In this document: piece after piece, positions 18,986 to 30,100 of the stretch | Position numbering within the stretch: the first letter of the stretch is position 1 | How the letters are laid out: each line of letters opens with the position of its first letter | DNA from: Prorocentrum cordatum | Lineage: Eukaryota > Sar > Dinophyceae > Prorocentrales > Prorocentraceae | Assembly (NCBI GenBank): GCA_963575745.1 | Contig: CAUYUJ010012536.1 | Coordinates: 122,709-186,708 of the forward strand | Direction: 5' to 3' | Length of the DNA stretch: 64,000 bases | The notes under the pieces: generated by a model | Told to the model about the DNA's origin: nothing | What the model saw: only the letters and a program-made list of their open reading frames with translations | Databases searched by the model: none | Position numbers and translations under genes: made by a program

Positions 18986-19605
18986 AGAACTTTCTTGGGG
19001 CGGCCTCCAGAAGCTCCCGCGGGAGATCCCCGGTCACCTGGTAATGTCTTGTGAACGGGAATTCTGGAAAACCGGATCACTGGCACGTCCACAAACACTG
19101 CACAAATGATCGAGACATTCCCTATCATTCGTTTCGTCCCCCTGGATCTGGCACGTACCTGGTTTGCAATGCCCTGGCGCCAGGAGAGCAGTGCACAACT
19201 GGGTTGGATTAGGCTTCTGGGAGACTGGGGAGTCAGGGGGCGTTGTGGGGAGTCCATGTCTAGGGAGTCTGGGATGCACGGATGGACGGAGGACCTCCCA
19301 GCGAGGTGGCGTGTTGAGCCTGTGGGCGCAGCCTCCTTCGCAGGGAACTGCGGGACGCGCTGGGCGTTCCACAGCAGCCCAGCAACGTTGACCCCAGGGA
19401 GAGGCGTCGACCAGGGGCTTGGGGCGGGCGTTGGGCGGGAGGGGGCGGGTATGAGGTCCCAAATTCCACAATGCCCAGCTCCGCCTCGTACGCTCCCAGA
19501 CGCCAGGGAGTCGGGGAGTCCGCCGGGGATCCCAAGCAGACCGTGGAGCGCGGGGAGCCTGGAGGCCTCCTAGATGGGGCCCGAGTAGATAGGGGTCGGA
19601 GGATC
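18983..19605. other. Spacer inside the duplicated block
   Basis: No convincing gene. GGGGAGTC words recur at 19229-19270 and 19507-19560. Confidence 0.35.
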
Positions 19606-19745
19606 GCGCCGCATCGCCGATGCATCGGCGACGCATCGGCGATGCAGTGCTGCATCGGCGACGTCGGCGATGCATCGCCGACGTCGGCGTGGAGAAAATC
19701 GGGCTCCACATCGAGCCGCATCGCCAATGCATCGGCGATCCGGCG
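19606..19745. repeat. Cluster of GCATCGGCGA palindromes
   Basis: About ten copies of GCATCGGCGA or its complement in 140 bp, including the perfect palindrome TCGCCGATGCATCGGCGA and paired CGACGTCGGCG units. Copy 2 at 34829-34968. Confidence 0.9.
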
Positions 19746-20499
19746 CGGACCACTGACCCCATCTGCTCCGACCCCATCCAGGAGGCCTGAAGGAGCGCGG
19801 GGAGCCCGCGGGGAGCGCGCGGAGAGTCCGAGGAATCGGGGGGAGTCGGGGCAGGGAGGGTCCGCCGGGGGGTCTGGGAGGACGTGCGGTGCGGGCCAGG
19901 GAGGCCCCGTGAGGAGGGGAGAAAAGTGGGGAAGGGGGGCAGACGAGGAAGCGTGGAGCAAGAAGCCGCGACAAGCTTTCAGTTTTGACACTCCCCCCCC
20001 CGCCTCCTCTCTCGGCGGTGAATGGGACTGGTCCTAAAGCCCCCTCGTCGCGGCGGAGATTATTTTCCCTGTATTGTTGGGCGGTGAATGGGACTGATCC
20101 TAAAACCTCCTCGCGTAAGGTGGGAGGAGTGAGAGAAGATGGACCGCTGGAAAGAGGGACGAGGATGACGAGTAAAATAGGGGGATGATCGTGATGATGA
20201 GGAGGGGGAGCAGCAGCAGCAGCAGGAGGAGTCAGGAAGAGGACGAGCAGCAGGAGCAAGAAGGAGACTTGCGCGATTTCCTCCTCCTTCTCCCCATCCT
20301 CTGTATTCCGGCACGTTGATCCATGATCTCCTTCTCCTCCTCCTGCTCCTCTTCCTCCTCCTCCTCCAACCCTGAACTCCTTACTGCCGTAATTACCCTC
20401 AGACGTGTTGTCAGGGCGGGCTGGGCGTTTCGCGTGGGCCTTCCTCCCCACTTCTGCGCCTGAAATTGGACACTCGTAACGGCTGGGAGGATGGGGCAC
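19746..20499. other. Spacer with GGTGAATGGGACTG repeat pair
   Basis: GCGGTGAATGGGACTG(G/A)TCCTAAA occurs at about 20015 and 20082. GGA/AGCAGC low complexity lies at 20195-20270 and CTCCTC at 20330-20370. No gene recognised. Confidence 0.45.
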
Positions 20500-20900
20500 A
20501 CGTCGCTTCAGCATCTGCAACAACTTCTGGGATGGATGGGGATCCTTTTCAGAATCGGACTCTCACTTTAGCGCCACGCACATTCGTCTTCACGGTATGC
20601 AGCACATTCACAGGTGGAGGGGGGTCGTGTTCAAAATGTGGCGTTCGCCCGCGCACCGCGCAAATGTATACCACAACGCTGTAGCAGCTCCGAAGATGGA
20701 GCGCGGTTCTTCTCAACGTGCGGCTATCTCCTGAGCGTCTCCTGAGGCGCCGCGCACAGCCGCTTCACTCTTCTACGACAAGTGGAATGATAGAGGCAGG
20801 TGGTTTTGAAAATGGTGCTCTCGCTCAGGCGCCGCGCACACTCGTCGTCGACACTTGCAACAGGCTCCGAGAAGCAGCCTAGCTATAAGAAGTGGGCCCT
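20500..20900 (+). repeat. R90 satellite tract
   Basis: About four units with TTAGCGCCACGCACATTCGTC, GATGGAGCGCGGTTC and TTCAAAATGTGGCG landmarks. Copy 2 at 35723-36123. Confidence 0.65.
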
Positions 20901-20917
20901 CGCCTCAGGGCCATGCC

Positions 20918-21075
20918 TTTGAAGGGGCCCCGGGACACACAAATAAATACACACAGATAAAAAAGATGCCCCATAGTTTCCCGTATTTGTTGGGTGTTTG
21001 TCTTCCCCCCACTTCCCATATTTTTGCACCTTTTCCTGGGAGTCGACGATTGATTGTGTCTGTGTGTTTCTTTCC
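20918..21075. mobile_element. Family B related segment matching intron 5
   Basis: TGAAGGGGCCCC, ACACACAAATAAATACACAC, TTTGTCTTCCCCCCACTTCC and TTGTGTCTGTGTGTTT follow in the same order and spacing as in intron 5 of the propeller gene. Only one end is clear, so it may be a truncated copy. Confidence 0.7.
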
Positions 21076-21688
21076 CTCCGGAGCCTTCTCGTATCGAGAC
21101 CGTGCAACAAGGAGAAGCAGTGAGGACGGCAGTGGGTTGTCAACGCAGGTCGCACTGCACGGAACGAGGGGTAAGTCGGGCGTGTCCCACTACAGGGAGA
21201 TCTTCGACGAACAACAAAAAGATACTAAAACATACTCCCAAATGGTCAAAAATATTCAAAACATAGCCCCCGTGTTATTTTTTGACTATTGTGGAACATC
21301 CCCCCTGTAGAGGGACAGGCCCGACTTAAAACGAGGGCGGCTCGTGTTCAAGATGTGCCTCTCCCTTGAGACGCGTTCGAAGTTCGTGGCCACACGCCAG
21401 GCGCTGCACAACGGTTGCACGGCTGGGCGAACGCTTTTTTGGTCCGAGGAGGGGGTGTCGCTGGACACCACGCGGAGCTCCGTGATATCCTACGATTTCG
21501 CGCTCCTGAGAACGCGCCAACTGGACCCAGCGCAAGTCGTGCTAAAGACTGGGCCCTCGCCAAAACCGCAACCCTGTGTGCGGCTGGTCTTCCAAGAGAG
21601 CCCTCCTTCTGCAGCGAAGGAAGAAGGCTTGCGGGAGCGTGTGCGGCGGGGACTTGGGGGACGGGAGGGCGCGCGACGCCGATGCTGA
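21059..21688 (+). CDS. Candidate coding stretch interrupted by the family B element
   Basis: Removing 21171-21337 (element plus one target copy) joins ETVQQGEAVRTAVGC...CTERG in frame to RLVFKMCLSLETRSKF...LFWSEEGVSLDTTRS and on to a TGA at 21686. The composition is protein-like. However, the start of the second part resembles an R90 satellite unit, so this may be satellite sequence that happens to be open. No family recognised. Identical second copy at 36282-36911. Confidence 0.22.
21171..21329. mobile_element. Complete family B element with 8-bp TSD
   Basis: A 159-bp element: GTAAGTCGGGCGTGTCCC at the left end and the reverse complement of TTAAGTCGGGCCTGTCCC at the right. AACGAGGG occurs at 21163-21170 and 21330-21337. 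The left end supplies a GTAAGT donor and the duplication supplies an AG acceptor. Confidence 0.85.
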
Positions 21689-22097
21689 ATTGGGTCTGCT
21701 CTGGTGCACGTCCGTATGCCCCCCCCCCCCCCCTTCTGGGGAAACCAAAAAAGGTACCGATACCGCTCCTCCCCGGGCCTCACCCCGGGTGCGCTCTGGC
21801 TGAAACTTCGAGGCGAGTCCAGCGGTGACGACGAGAGCCTCCGAGGAGGCCCACAGAGTGGAAGACGAGGAACGGGCAGAGGTATGGGTGCCTCTTCCTC
21901 CTTGGACCTTCACCTCGTGCCTCCCACGCCCGCCTCGAGCGCCTCCGTTCCAGGCCACGTCTCTGCATCAGCTCTCCGCCTCCCCCCGTCCGCCTGTGCA
22001 CCCTTTGTGCGCTCCGCTCCCCACCCCTCCGCGTCCTCGTCCTGCTGGCACCGCCGCCCGCCTCCTAGATCCCCCGGGCCCGGGCGCGGCGTCCTGT
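21689..22097. other. Spacer inside the duplicated block
   Basis: A run of about 16 C lies at 21719-21733, then the segment related to 12230-12430. No gene recognised. Confidence 0.4.
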
Positions 22098-22262
22098 ACA
22101 AAGCCTCCTTCTCCTTCTCCTCCTCCTCCTCCTCCTCCTCCTCCTCCTCCCCCCTCCTCCTCCTTCTCCTCCTAATGCCCATGCCTCCTCCTCCTCCTCC
22201 TCCTCCGCTTCCTCCTCCTCCTCCTCCTCCTCCTCCTCTTCCTCCTCCTCTTCTACCTTTCT
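22098..22262 (+). repeat. CTC microsatellite, length-variable between block copies
   Basis: Copy 1 contains TAATGCCCATGCC inside the tract. Copy 2 (37321-37469) lacks it and is 16 bp shorter. This is the only sizeable difference I see between the two blocks. Confidence 0.9.
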
Positions 22263-22510
22263 CCTCCAACGCCACGGATCTGGAAGACAAGTGCTAAGGT
22301 GGAAGCACATGCGCGTCGTCCATTTCTGATCGTGCTCATTCCCAATTGTGCTCGTTTCTAACTGTTCCTGGCCCCCTAGTGGCCAGGAAGAGGCCCAGGG
22401 TAGAACACTTTAGAAATGAATTGATCTTGGTACCCCCTAAAAGATTAGATATGAACAGCGCGTATGTTTCTCAACCGGAACCTCTTATCCACGATCTAAT
22501 TACTTCACAG

Positions 22511-22714
22511 GAAGGTTCACTGATGTCCGCCAGGGGCTCCAACGCTTCCGGCGGAGACTACCAGCGCCAAGCTGCAGTGGGCGATCTGCCATCCCCTGGA
22601 TCATCGGCAAAGCGGGGGCCGATGACGAGCAAGAGGGGCATGTCTGCTTGGGGGTCGGTTGGGCCACCCTGGACGACAAGCCGAGCATCTCGCCTGTCTA
22701 CGGCTTGCCTCCGG
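22511..22714 (+). CDS. Candidate exon, unknown product (copy 1)
   Basis: Following a good acceptor (ACTTCACAG|GAAGG), one frame reads RFTDVRQGLQRFRRR...SAIPWIIGKAGADDEQEGH, then VCLGVGWATLDDKPSISP and VYGLPP, up to a possible donor (CCGG|GTGGTA). It is well mixed in residue type, unlike nearby low-complexity frames. The sequence before the acceptor is AT-richer, as an intron would be, and CAGGAAG also occurs at 22384, so this intron may be an introner with GA-AG borders. I do not recognise the protein. Confidence 0.35.
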
Positions 22715-22744
22715 GTGGTACGGGAAGGTTGAGGGACCGGTGCC

Positions 22745-23260
22745 CAAATCCCATCAGCCCTTGCGGGCGTGAATGGTTTGGGAGGTTTTCGCTTCCAACC
22801 CAACGTCTTCCCTTCGGGGAAGGGTTTCCCCCTCCCCCGACCCACCCCCCCTGTACCTGGACGGGACGTTCCGCGAGGCATTCAAGCGTCCAAGATGGCC
22901 TCGGCGAGAAGGCCAAAACCATTGATTTAACAACAAAGTTGTGGACCCATTTGGGCTTCCTGGGGGGAGGCGCTGTTTGAGTACCCCCCCTTTTTCGATC
23001 GAGTAAGATGGCCCCGAGAAGGCCCCAAAGGGTCCCAAGAGTGCCCCAAGAGTGGCCCAACAGGCGCCCAGGAGGCCCCAAGAGGCCCCCAAAACGCTCG
23101 CTAGATGCCCCCAAGAGGCTCCCAAGAGGCTCCCAAGAGGCACCCAAGACGGTTCAAGAGGCCACTTGGACCGCCAAGAGACCGCCAAGACGCCCCAACA
23201 GGCCTACAAGAAGGGCCTGAAAGACCTCCGAAGAGACTCCAAGAATCATCCAAAAGGTTT
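22745..23260 (+). repeat. Array head and CCAAGAGGCCC body (copy 1)
   Basis: The head (CTTCCCTTCGGGGAAGGG, GGCCTCGGCGAGAAGG, TTGATTTAACAACAAAG) is homologous to 17215-17400 and is followed by CCCCAAGAGGC repeats. Copy 2 at 37952-38467. Confidence 0.75.
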
Positions 23261-23275
23261 CTCGCCTTTCTGTTC

Positions 23276-23412
23276 GAGCTCCTCTTCCTCTTCCTCTTCC
23301 TCATCCGCCTAATCTTCGTCCTGCCTCCTCCCTTTTCCCTCCTCCCTCGTCCACCAACCCCTCCCCCTCCCCCTCTCCCTCCTCCTCCTCCTCCTCCTCC
23401 TCCTCCTCCTCG
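23276..23412 (+). repeat. CTC/CTTCCT microsatellite
   Basis: Imperfect tract ending in (CTC)n; copy 2 at 38483-38619. Confidence 0.9.
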
Positions 23413-24011
23413 GGTTTCTCCTCCATCCTGCCCATCTTGGAGCATGCCGGCTTCCCAGCCTTTGTTCCACTGCGTTCTCCCCCACATGCCTGATCAGGGC
23501 AGCTCGCCTGGGCATCGTCTCTGGATGGGCTGCTGGGGTTACCCGAAGAGTCTACGACATGTTTCAGATATGTGACATATTCAACCGGAACGCCCAACTC
23601 GCTTCGCGCTCCTCGAGGACGCTTCCCGTCGTCCGCCACCATGCTCCAGGATGCGCTCCGGAACCCTCGCTTCGAAGAGAAATATCCGCGCCATGCACAC
23701 ACGGTTTTGATTATCTTTGGGGTATGCATGATTTTCGTCGAAAGTCCCCCTGTAGGGGGACAGGCCCGACTTAGACACGCGGTCCCACGCAGCAGGCGCC
23801 TCCTGTCGCCCGCACCCTGCGCGAGCTGGCGTGCTCGCGGGCCCCCTGTTCGACCCCCCCCTTGGGGGCCTCAGCCCTCCCGAGCCGAGCACTCCCATCG
23901 GGGGCCTGGGCCGCGCGTTGCCGCACCTCCCGGGCCTCCTCCCGTGCCCCCTGGGCCCCCCTGGACCGCGTCGCGTGGTGGCGCGTGGCCGCTACCGAGC
24001 CACGGCAGCTT
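23413..24011. other. Spacer with a family B end
   Basis: At 23744-23774 the sequence GTCCCCCTGTAGGGGGACAG then GCCCGACTTA matches the right end of the family B elements, but no matching left end is visible. No gene recognised. Copy 2 end at 38951-38981. Confidence 0.5.
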
Positions 24012-24166
24012 GGAGGAGGGGGCGGAGGAGGAGGAGGAGGAGGAGGAAAAGGAGGAGGAGGAGGAGGAGGAGGAGGAGGAGGAGGAGGAGGAGGAGGACG
24101 AGGGCGAGGCGAGGACGAGGCTAGCGAGGAGCAGGAGGAGGAGGAGGAGGAGGAGGAGGAGGAGGG
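24012..24166 (+). repeat. GGA microsatellite
   Basis: Nearly pure (GGA)n with GAC and GCG interruptions; copy 2 at 39219-39373. Confidence 0.95.
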
Positions 24167-27100
24167 CCCCTAGACTGGCCAAGGGGGCCCCAAGACGAAG
24201 AGGGCTCCGGGTCGCCGAAGGATCGCTCCAAGACGGCCAAGATGGCCCCAAGACGGCACAAGAAACGATTCTCGAGGCGCTCCGAGAGAGCTCCAAGAGG
24301 CGTCCCTGAAGGGCCCCAAGATGTCAACGTCGCTGCTGTCCCAGAAAAGTTCCATGTCATTGAGGTTCTCGCCCCTTTTCCGAGCTCCCGATTCTCGAAG
24401 GCGTCCCAAGAGGCCCATAAGACGCCCCAAGACGGCCCCAGAGGCCCCAAAGACGGCCCCAAGACGGACCCAGAGGCGTCCAAGACGGCCCGAGCGGGCC
24501 CGAAAACGGCCCCAAGAACACGAACCGAGAATCCGAGCCTTCTGTCCCAAGAGGCGCCCAGGAGGTCCCAAGACGGCCACCAAGAGGTCCCAAGAGGCCC
24601 CCAGGAGGCCCCCAAGAGGCCCCCACGACGTCCCACGACTCCTCCGAGAGGCCCAAAAGAGGCCCAGGAGAGGCTCCCACACAGCCCCGCGGAGGCATCA
24701 AAACTGCCGCCCGGAGGCCCCTTAGAAGCCTCGACGGGATCCCGACGAACGCCAAGAGGCCTCAGACCCACAACCCAGGCACGGTGGCAGGATGGGCCGA
24801 AGGCCACGAGATCCGCCGCCCCCTGCTTGCAGGGGTGCACGGCGTGCTGGACGTTTCAGGTTTTGGTTTTGGTTCTTTTTCCAAAAGAACTCCCCAGTGG
24901 GCTCCGGCCCGTCCCGCCACCGTGCCCAAAAACGGCCGTTTCGCTCGGGACATCCTCAAAAAATCGCGAAGATGGCCCAAGATGGCCTCCAAGTGCGCCC
25001 GAGATGGTCCAAGACGGCCTCCAGGACGGCCCAAGAGAGTCCAAGACGGCCCAAGACGGCCCAAGAGGCCCCCCAGAGGCCTCCCAGACGGCCCAAGAGG
25101 CCTCCAAGAGGTCCTCCAGGAGAGTCCGAAGAGGCCAATATCATTGATTTTCCATTGGTTTTTGAAGGATTTTGGCATTTGCGCCTTTTCGGCTCTCCGA
25201 CGGCTCAAGACGGCCCAAGAAGCCCCCAAGATCGCCCAAGAGGCCCCCAAGAGAGCCCCATGATGGCCCAAGTGGCCTCCAAGATGGCCCCTAGAAGGCC
25301 CCTAGAGGGCCCAAGAGGCCTCCAACACGCCCAAGATGGCCTCCCAGACGCCCAAGATGGCCTCCAAGACGGCCCTGGAGCGCCCCAAGAGGGTCCCCCG
25401 TTGGCCAGAAAGGCCCCCAAAACGGCTCCCGACGGCGTCAGACGTGCCAGGAACCCACCAAGATGGCCGAAGTTCGCTCGAAGCTGGCCCAAAAGGGCCC
25501 AAGAGGCCCCCAAGAGGGCCTCCAGGAAGGCCAAAAGATGCCAAATTCACTGATTTTCCCAAGGTTTTTGATGGATTTGGGCATTTCCCTTTTTTCGGCC
25601 TTCCGACGGCCCGAGACGGCCCAAGAGCCCCCAAAGATCGCCGAAAGATCGCCCAAGAGGCCTCCAAGACGGCGGCGATGACCATCAAGACGCCCACGTG
25701 TTCCCCGAAGGCTTTCCAAACCGAGTCGGGGAACACATGGTCCGATGGCTTGGCAGGTGTGGCCTCAACGTTCGGCCACATAGGCGCTTCCACAAAGGCA
25801 GGGGGCGGCGGTGATTCGCCGTAGGCGTCTTCGATCCGCCGCCCCCTGCTTGCAGGGGTGCACGGCGTGCTGGACGTTTCAGGTTTTGGTTTTGGTTTTT
25901 TTTCCAAAAGAACTTCCCAGTGGGCTCCGGCAGAACCCGCCGGCCACCCGGAATTTCCCCAAACGTGCTCAACGACCGCAAAAAATCCTCCAAGAACGGC
26001 CGTTTCGCTCGGGACATCCTCAAAAAATCGCGAAGATGGCCCAAGTTGGCCTCCAAGTCCGCCCGAGATGGTCCAAGACGGCCTCCAAAACGGCCCAAGA
26101 GAGTCCAAGACGGCCCAAGACGGCCCAAGAGGCCCCCCAGAGGCCTCCCAGACGGCCCAAGAGGCCTCCAAGAGGTCCTCCAGGAGAGTCCGAAGAAGCC
26201 AAAATCATTGATTTTCCATTGGTTTTTCAAGGATTCTGGCATTTGCGCCTTTTCGGCTCTCCGACGGCTCGAGACGGCCCAAGAAGCCCCCAAGATCGCC
26301 CAAGAGGCCCCCAAGAGAGCCCCATGATGGCCCAAGTGGCCTCCAAGATGGCCCCTAGAGGGCCCCATGAGGGCCCAAGAGGCCTCCAACACGCCCAAGA
26401 TGGCCTCCAAGACGCCCAAGATGGCCTCCAAGACGGCCCTGGAGCATTCCAAGCGGGCCCCAAGTCGGCCCATAGAGGCCCCCCAAACGGCTTCCGACGG
26501 CTTCAGACGTGCCAGGAAACCACCAAGATGGCCGAAGTTGGCTCGAAGCTGGCCCGAGACGGCCCAAAAAGCCCCAAAGATCGCCCAAAGCTTGCCCAAG
26601 AGGCCTCCAAGACGGCCAAGATGACCTTCAAGATGCCCACGTGTTCCCCGAAGGCTTTCCAAACCGATTCGGGGAACACGTGTCCGATACCTTGGCAGGT
26701 CTGGCCTCAACGTTCGGCCACATAGGCGCTTCCAAAAAGGCAGGGGGCGGCGGTGATTCGCCGTAGGCGTCTTCGATCCGCCGCCCCCTGTGGTCTTGCC
26801 ACAGGGGTGCACGGCGTGCTGGATGATTCAGTTTTGGTTTTGGTTCTTTTTCTAAAAGAACTCCCCAATGGGCTTCGACCCGTCCCGCCGGCCACCCGTA
26901 AATTTCCCAAAATGCGTCTGTCAATGCCCAAAAACGGCCGTTTCGCTCGGGACATCCTCAAAAAATCGCGAAGATGGCCCAAGATGGCCTCCAAGTCCGC
27001 CCGAGATGGTCCAAGACGGCCTCCAAAACGGCCCCAGAGAGTCCAAGACGGCCCAAGACGGCCCAAGAGGCCCCCCAGAGGCCTCCCAGACGGCCCAAGA

Positions 27101-30100
27101 GGCCTCCAAGAGGTCCTCCAGGAGAGTCCGAAGAGGCCAAAATCATTGATTTTCCATTGGTTTTTGAAGGATTTGGGCATTTGCGCCTTTTCGGCTCTCC
27201 GACGGCTCCAGACGGCCCAAGAAGCCCCCAAGATCGCCCAAGAGGCCCCCAAGAGAGCCCCATGATGGCCCGAGTGGCCTCCAAGATGGCCCCTAGAGGG
27301 CCCCAAGAGGGCCCAAGAGGCCTCCAACACGCCCAAGATGGCCTCCAAGACGCCCAAGATGGCCTCCAAGACGGCCCTGGAGCATTCCAAGCGGGCCCCA
27401 CGTCGGCCCATAGAGGCCCCCCAAACGGCTTCCGACGGCTTCAGACGTGCCAGGAACCCACCAAGATGGCCGAAGTTGGCTCGAAGCTGGCCCGAGACGG
27501 CCAAAAAAGCCCCAAAGATCGCCCAAAGCTTGCCCAAGAGGCCTCCAAGACGGCCAAGATGACCTTCAAGATGCCCACGTGTTCCCCGAAGGCTTTCCAA
27601 ACCGATTCGGGGAACTCGTGGTCCGATAGCTTGGCAGGTCTGGCCTCAACGTTCGGCCACATAGGCGCTTCCAAAAATGCAGGGGGCGGCGGTGATTCGC
27701 CGTAGGCGTCTTCGATCCGCCGCCCCCTGTGGTCTTGCCACAGGGGTGCACGGCGTGCTGGATGTTTCAGGTTTTGGTTTTGGTTTTTTTTCTAAAAGAA
27801 CTCCCCAGTGGGCTTCGGCCCGTCCCGCCGGCCACCCGCAAGTTTCCGAAAATCCATCTGTCAATGCCTTTGTTGCCCCAACTTGGCCCAAGATGGCCTC
27901 CAAGACGGCCAAGATGGCCCAAGTTGGCCTCCAAGATGCCTCCAAGACGGCGAAGATGGCCTCCAAGACGGGTAAGATGGCTCCAAGATGCCTCCAAGAC
28001 GGCCCAAGATGCCCTCCAAGACGGCCAAGATGGCCCAAAGATGCCTCCAAGATGGCCCAAGAGGCCTCCAAGACGTTCTCCAGGAGAGCCCGAAGAGGCC
28101 CAAATCATTGGTTTTCCTTAGGTTTTTGAAGGTTTTTTGCGTTTACTTCTTTGGGGCTCCGACGGCCAAGAGGCACAGATGGCACCAGATCGCCCAAGAG
28201 GCCTCCAAGAAGCCCTATGACGCCCAAGGCCCCAAGACGGCCCAGAGCGCCCCAGACGGCCCAAGAGGCCTCCAGACGCCCATACATGGCCTCAAAGACG
28301 GCCCTGAGCGCCCCAAGAGGGCCCAAGTCGGCCCAGAGAGGCCCCCAAGACGGCTCCAGACGGCGTCAGACGGACCAGGAACGCCCTACGACGGCCAAAG
28401 AGACCCCCAGGAAGCCCCCAAAGGCCCCCAAGAGGCCCAAGGAGGCCCCCAAGATGCCTCCAAGAGGCCTCGAAGAGGCCCCCAAGAAGCTCCCAACAGA
28501 CCCAAGGGTGCCCCAAGAGACTCCTAACAACCCTCATCCTCCTACTCTATTTCTTCCTCTTCCTCTTCCTGTTCATAATCATTCTCTCCCATGTGTTCCC
28601 CGAAAGCTTTCCAAACCGACTCGGGGAACTCATGGTCCGATAGCTTGGCCAAGCTCTAGCCCAACTTTCGGCCACATCGGCGTTTCCAAAAAGGCAGGGG
28701 GCGGCGGTGATTCGCCGTAGGCGTCTTCGATCCGCCGCCCCCTGTCGATTCATCGCAGGGGTGCCTGGCGTGCCAGACTATATGGGTCTTGGTTTTGGTT
28801 CTTTTTCCAAAAGAACCCTCCCAGTGGGTTTCGGCCCGACCCGCCGGCCACCCGGAAAGGTGCTCAATCCGGAACAAAAATCCGCCAAGATGGCTCAAGA
28901 TGATGCCAAGATGGCCACGTTGGCAAAAGATGGCCTCCAAGATGGCCTCCAAGTCCGCCCAAGATGGTCCAAGACGGCCTCCAAGACGGCCCAAGAGAGT
29001 CCAAGACGGCCCAAGACGGCCCAAGAGGCCCCCCCGAGGCCTCCCAGACGGCCCAAGAGGCCTCCAAGAGGTCCTCCAGGAGGGCCCGAAGAGGCCAAAA
29101 TCATTGATTTTCCTAAAGTTTTTGAACGATTTTTGAAGTTTGCTTCTTCTCGGCATTCCGACGGCTCAAGAGGGCCCAAGAGGCCCCCAAGATCGCCCAA
29201 AAGGCCCCGAAGAGGGCCCCATGACGGCCCAAGTGGCCTCCAAGATGGCCCCAAGAGGGCCCCAAGACGGCCCAAGAGGCCTCCAACACGCCCAAGATTG
29301 CCTCCAAGACGCCCAAAATGGCCTCCAAGACGGCCCCGAACCGCCCCAAGAGGGTCCCCCGTTGGCCCAGAAAGGCCCCCAAGACGGCTCCCGACGGCGT
29401 CAGACGTGCCAGGAACCCACCAAGATGGCCGAAGTTGGCTCGAAGCTGGCCCAAAAGGGCCCAAGAGGCCCCCAAGAGGGCCTCCAGGAAGGCCAGAAGA
29501 GGCCAACAAAATTTATGTTCCTTGGGTTTTTGACGGATTTTGACATGTCCTTCTTTTCGGCCTTCCGACGGCCCGAGACGGCCCAAGAGCCCCCCAAAAT
29601 CGCCGAAAGATCGCCCAAGGGGCCTCCAAGACGGCCAAGATGACATTCAAGACGCCCACGTGTTCCCCGAAGGCTTTCCAAACCGATTCGGGGAACACAT
29701 GGTCCGATGGCTTGGCAGGTCTGGCCTCAACGCCCGGCCACATAGGCGCTTCCACAAAGGCAGGGGGCGGCGGTGATTCGCCGTAGGCGTCTTCGATCCC
29801 CCGCCCCCTGTCGATTCATGGTTTTTGAAGAATTGGGGCATGTGCTTCTCTTCGGCCCTCCGACGGCCCGAGACGGCCCAAGAGCCCCCAAAGATCGGCC
29901 CAAGGTCGCCCAGGAGGCCTTCCAAGATGGCCACAGAACGGCCCAAGAGGCCCCCAAGACGGCCCCAATGGCCTCCACGATGGCCCTGGAGCGCCCCGAG
30001 AGGGCCCCAAGTCGGCCCAGAGAGGCCCTCAAGACGGCTTCCGAGGGCGTCAGACGGCCCAAGAGGCCACCAAGACGGCCCAATATGGCTCCAAGATGGC

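Larger units (their letters stand above)
18778..24964 (+). repeat. 6.2-kb duplicated block, copy 1
   Basis: By eye the block is essentially identical to 34001-40171. The offset is 15223 up to the CTC microsatellite at ~22174, where copy 2 is 16 bp shorter, and 15207 afterwards. Near 24964 single-base differences begin. Copy 2 starts at the first base after the 100-N gap. Confidence 0.9.

Noticed and set aside
24242-25553. Long plus-strand frames (up to ~300 codons) rich in Pro, Arg, Lys and Gln
   Set aside because: They follow the CCAAGATGGCC repeats, are matched by equally long frames on the other strand and show no domain.
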